Assembly (NCBI GenBank): GCA_002238865.1 | Contig: MPNE01000004.1 | Coordinates: forward strand, 62,001-126,000 | DNA from: Gemmatimonadetes bacterium bin94 | GTDB lineage: Bacteria > Gemmatimonadota > Gemmatimonadetes > Longimicrobiales > Gaopeijiaceae | Length of the DNA: 64,000 nt | Direction: 5' to 3' | Shown: piece by piece, positions 63,841-64,000 of the stretch | Layout of the letters: every line of letters begins with the position of its first letter | How positions within the stretch are numbered: position 1 is the first letter of the stretch | Made by a program: the position numbers and the translations under genes | Notes under the pieces: generated by a model | Told to the model about the DNA's origin: nothing | The model's database searches: none | What the model saw: only the letters and a program-made list of their open reading frames with translations

Positions 63841-64000
63841 GATCCTCTATCTGCTGCTGGATTGCCAATGCGAGTTCCAAGGCCCGTCGTCCATCCTCGC
63901 CTGTCACGGGGGGCGGCGCCAGTCCCGCCATCGCGTCGCGGAAGGACGCCAGCTCGGAAGCCAGGGGCTCCGCACCGTCGCCAACAATGGGAACCCTTTC
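63809..64000 (-). CDS. Gfo/Idh/MocA-family oxidoreductase, C-terminal end (partial)
   Basis: 63 residues, open through the right edge, stopping at TAA (63809-63811). The end pattern EPLASELASFRDAMAG followed by PPVTGEDGRRALELALAIQQQI is characteristic of Gfo/Idh/MocA sugar dehydrogenases. In related genomes a gene of this type lies between lpxA and lpxB and may act on UDP-sugars in lipid A synthesis. The NAD-binding part is outside the window. Confidence 0.75.
   Translation of the reverse strand, partial: ERVPIVGDGAEPLASELASFRDAMAGLAPPPVTGEDGRRALELALAIQQQIEDHVAHTRASAS

Overview
The window is GC-rich, gene-dense bacterial chromosome. It encodes a Gram-negative envelope: Kdo synthesis (kdsB, kdsA, kdsC, kdsD), LPS transport (lptC, an LptA-like protein, lptB) and late lipid A synthesis (lpxB, lpxK). 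Four things together point to a Gemmatimonadota-like or neighbouring phylum: BshC, many secreted Ig-like, beta-propeller and TPR proteins, frequent GTG/TTG starts, and very compact operons. The phylum is an inference from gene content. No insertion sequence, prophage or CRISPR array was seen.

Layout. 1-8951 (+): the tail of a CBS protein, ndk, then the yceD-rpmF-plsX-fabH-fabD-fabG-acpP-fabF lipid cluster, followed by ispF, a DedA membrane protein and a XerC/D recombinase. 9028-13587: convergent and divergent single genes (ctpA, nadE, a zinc-ribbon protein). 13661-35081 (+): a long co-directional run. It starts with a glutamine amidotransferase, then kdsB-pyrG-kdsA-kdsC-kdsD-lptC-lptA-lptB-rpoN, then a glycosyltransferase module (GT2, WecB epimerase, GT4, YfhO, a flippase-like membrane protein, DPM synthase, a zinc-ribbon protein and a PlsC acyltransferase), then proline dehydrogenase and a serine hydrolase. 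35082-45336: accessory-looking DNA with secreted proteins, including a TPR membrane protein divergent from an HExxH lipoprotein (three palindromes lie between them), a dehydratase, an LVIVD/Ig-like protein, tRNA-Arg(CCT) and beta-propeller paralogues, one of them decayed. 45317-53068 (-): the operon DUF512 radical-SAM, der, plsY, gpsA, merR, surE, DUF368, preceded by a TPR protein. 53229-64000 (-): tRNA-Gly(CCC), a TPR lipoprotein with a strong promoter, then a lipid A/cell-wall run: a Gfo/Idh/MocA tail, a 44-residue protein, lpxB, lpxK, rlmH, a methyltransferase, bshC, a small coiled-coil protein, murJ and uvrC.

How the genes work together. Most of the window builds the envelope. It makes acyl chains (fab), phosphatidic acid (plsX, plsY, gpsA) and Kdo with its activation and export, finishes lipid A, flips lipid II (MurJ), and contains both known families of undecaprenyl-phosphate recycling transporters (DedA and DUF368). 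The least explained parts are the glycosyltransferase module, the regulated HExxH lipoprotein locus, and the LptA-like protein with three separate 7-residue repeat arrays.
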